Positions 63,795 to 64,000 of a stretch of DNA of 64,000 nt are shown here, one piece after another (position 1 is the first letter of the stretch; the number at the start of each line of letters is the position of its first letter). Origin of the DNA: Alteromonadaceae bacterium M269 (GTDB taxonomy: Bacteria; Pseudomonadota; Gammaproteobacteria; Enterobacterales; Alteromonadaceae); assembly GCA_004353515.1 (NCBI GenBank), contig SMNZ01000002.1, positions 372,001 through 436,000 of the forward strand, given 5' to 3'. Below the pieces are notes generated by a model. That model did not search any database, was not told the DNA's origin, and was given only the letters and a program-made list of their open reading frames with translations. Both the position numbers and the translations under genes were made by a program.

Positions 63795-64000
63795 ATGAGT
63801 GACGATAGAAATACAAATAACACTGTAGCTGATAGTAACGACGAAGTGCTGCAATGGGTAACTTACCGATTAGGTGAAGAGACCTATGGTATTAACGTAA
63901 TGCAAGTTCAAGAAGTATTGCGCTATACCGAAATAGCACCTGTCCCGGGTGCTCCTGATTATGTGCTCGGCATTATCAACTTACGTGGTAATGTTGTAAC
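63795..64000 (+). CDS. cheW: Chemotaxis coupling protein CheW (3' end outside window)
   Basis: Sixty-eight codons are visible after an ATG preceded by GGAG. They contain VTYRLGEETYGINVMQVQEVLR and PVPGAPDYVLGIINLRGNV, the standard CheW opening that couples receptors to CheA. The gene is cut by the window end. It lies 26 bases after parP. Confidence 0.92.
   Translation, partial: MSDDRNTNNTVADSNDEVLQWVTYRLGEETYGINVMQVQEVLRYTEIAPVPGAPDYVLGIINLRGNVV

Noticed and set aside
1-64000. CRISPR arrays, tRNA/rRNA genes, insertion sequences or prophage genes
   Set aside because: None was seen on either strand when reading the window, though a short degenerate element could be missed by eye.

Overview
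The window looks like the chromosome of a marine-type, polarly flagellated gammaproteobacterium, roughly in the Vibrio / Shewanella / Oceanospirillales / Pseudomonas range. The evidence is the gene order flrABC-fliEFGHIJ-fliKLMNOPQR-flhB-flhAFG-fliA-cheYZAB-parC-parP-cheW, the sigma-54 promoters (TGGC...TTGC type) in front of flagellar operons, and an FlrA/FleQ-type master regulator. There are no tRNA or rRNA genes, no CRISPR and no recognisable insertion sequences. The window starts inside one gene and ends inside cheW.

Region 1 (1-16.5 kb, + strand) is a dense run of 18 translationally coupled surface-glycan genes. They are LicD, two paralogous glycosyltransferase-like proteins of about 434 aa, three NAD-dependent sugar epimerase/dehydratases, a GmhA-like SIS isomerase, a split transketolase, a HAD phosphatase-like protein, an APH-type kinase, a medium-chain dehydrogenase, two ordinary methyltransferases, two members of the sugar C-methyltransferase family, a sulfotransferase-like protein and a WbuC-like cupin. 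Together they look able to build and decorate an unusual, probably branched or heptose-related sugar.

Region 2 (16.5-25.7 kb) holds three minus-strand genes: a degenerate methyltransferase, a giant 1215-aa Maf/DUF115 motility accessory glycosyltransferase and a TylF-like O-methyltransferase. It also has an HldE-like enzyme with its two domains in reversed order, preceded by a sigma-28-like promoter, a sugar-1-phosphate nucleotidyltransferase, and a short flagellin. The position next to flagellin and the presence of Maf make regions 1 and 2 a likely flagellin-glycosylation island.

Region 3 (25.9-27.1 kb) has two housekeeping genes, a LysE exporter and trxC. Region 4 (27.4-45.0 kb) is the polar flagellar cluster: the regulators flrABC, then the basal body, switch and export genes. 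Palindromic FlrA/FleQ-like boxes plus sigma-54 promoters lie in front of flrBC and fliE, and further sigma-54 promoters precede fliK and flhA.

Region 5 (45.0-52.5 kb) is a foreign-looking six-gene operon wedged between flhB and flhA. It encodes a membrane fusion protein, a MacB-type ABC ATPase, two FtsX permeases, an NtrC-type regulator and a histidine kinase. It has its own sigma-54-like promoter and a triple TGTCCG upstream repeat, which suggests self-regulation by its own sigma-54 activator.

Region 6 (52.6-64 kb) contains flhA, flhF, flhG, fliA and the chemotaxis operon. Its CheA lacks a P2 domain and carries three copies of an acidic DEFEALLDELHG peptide instead.
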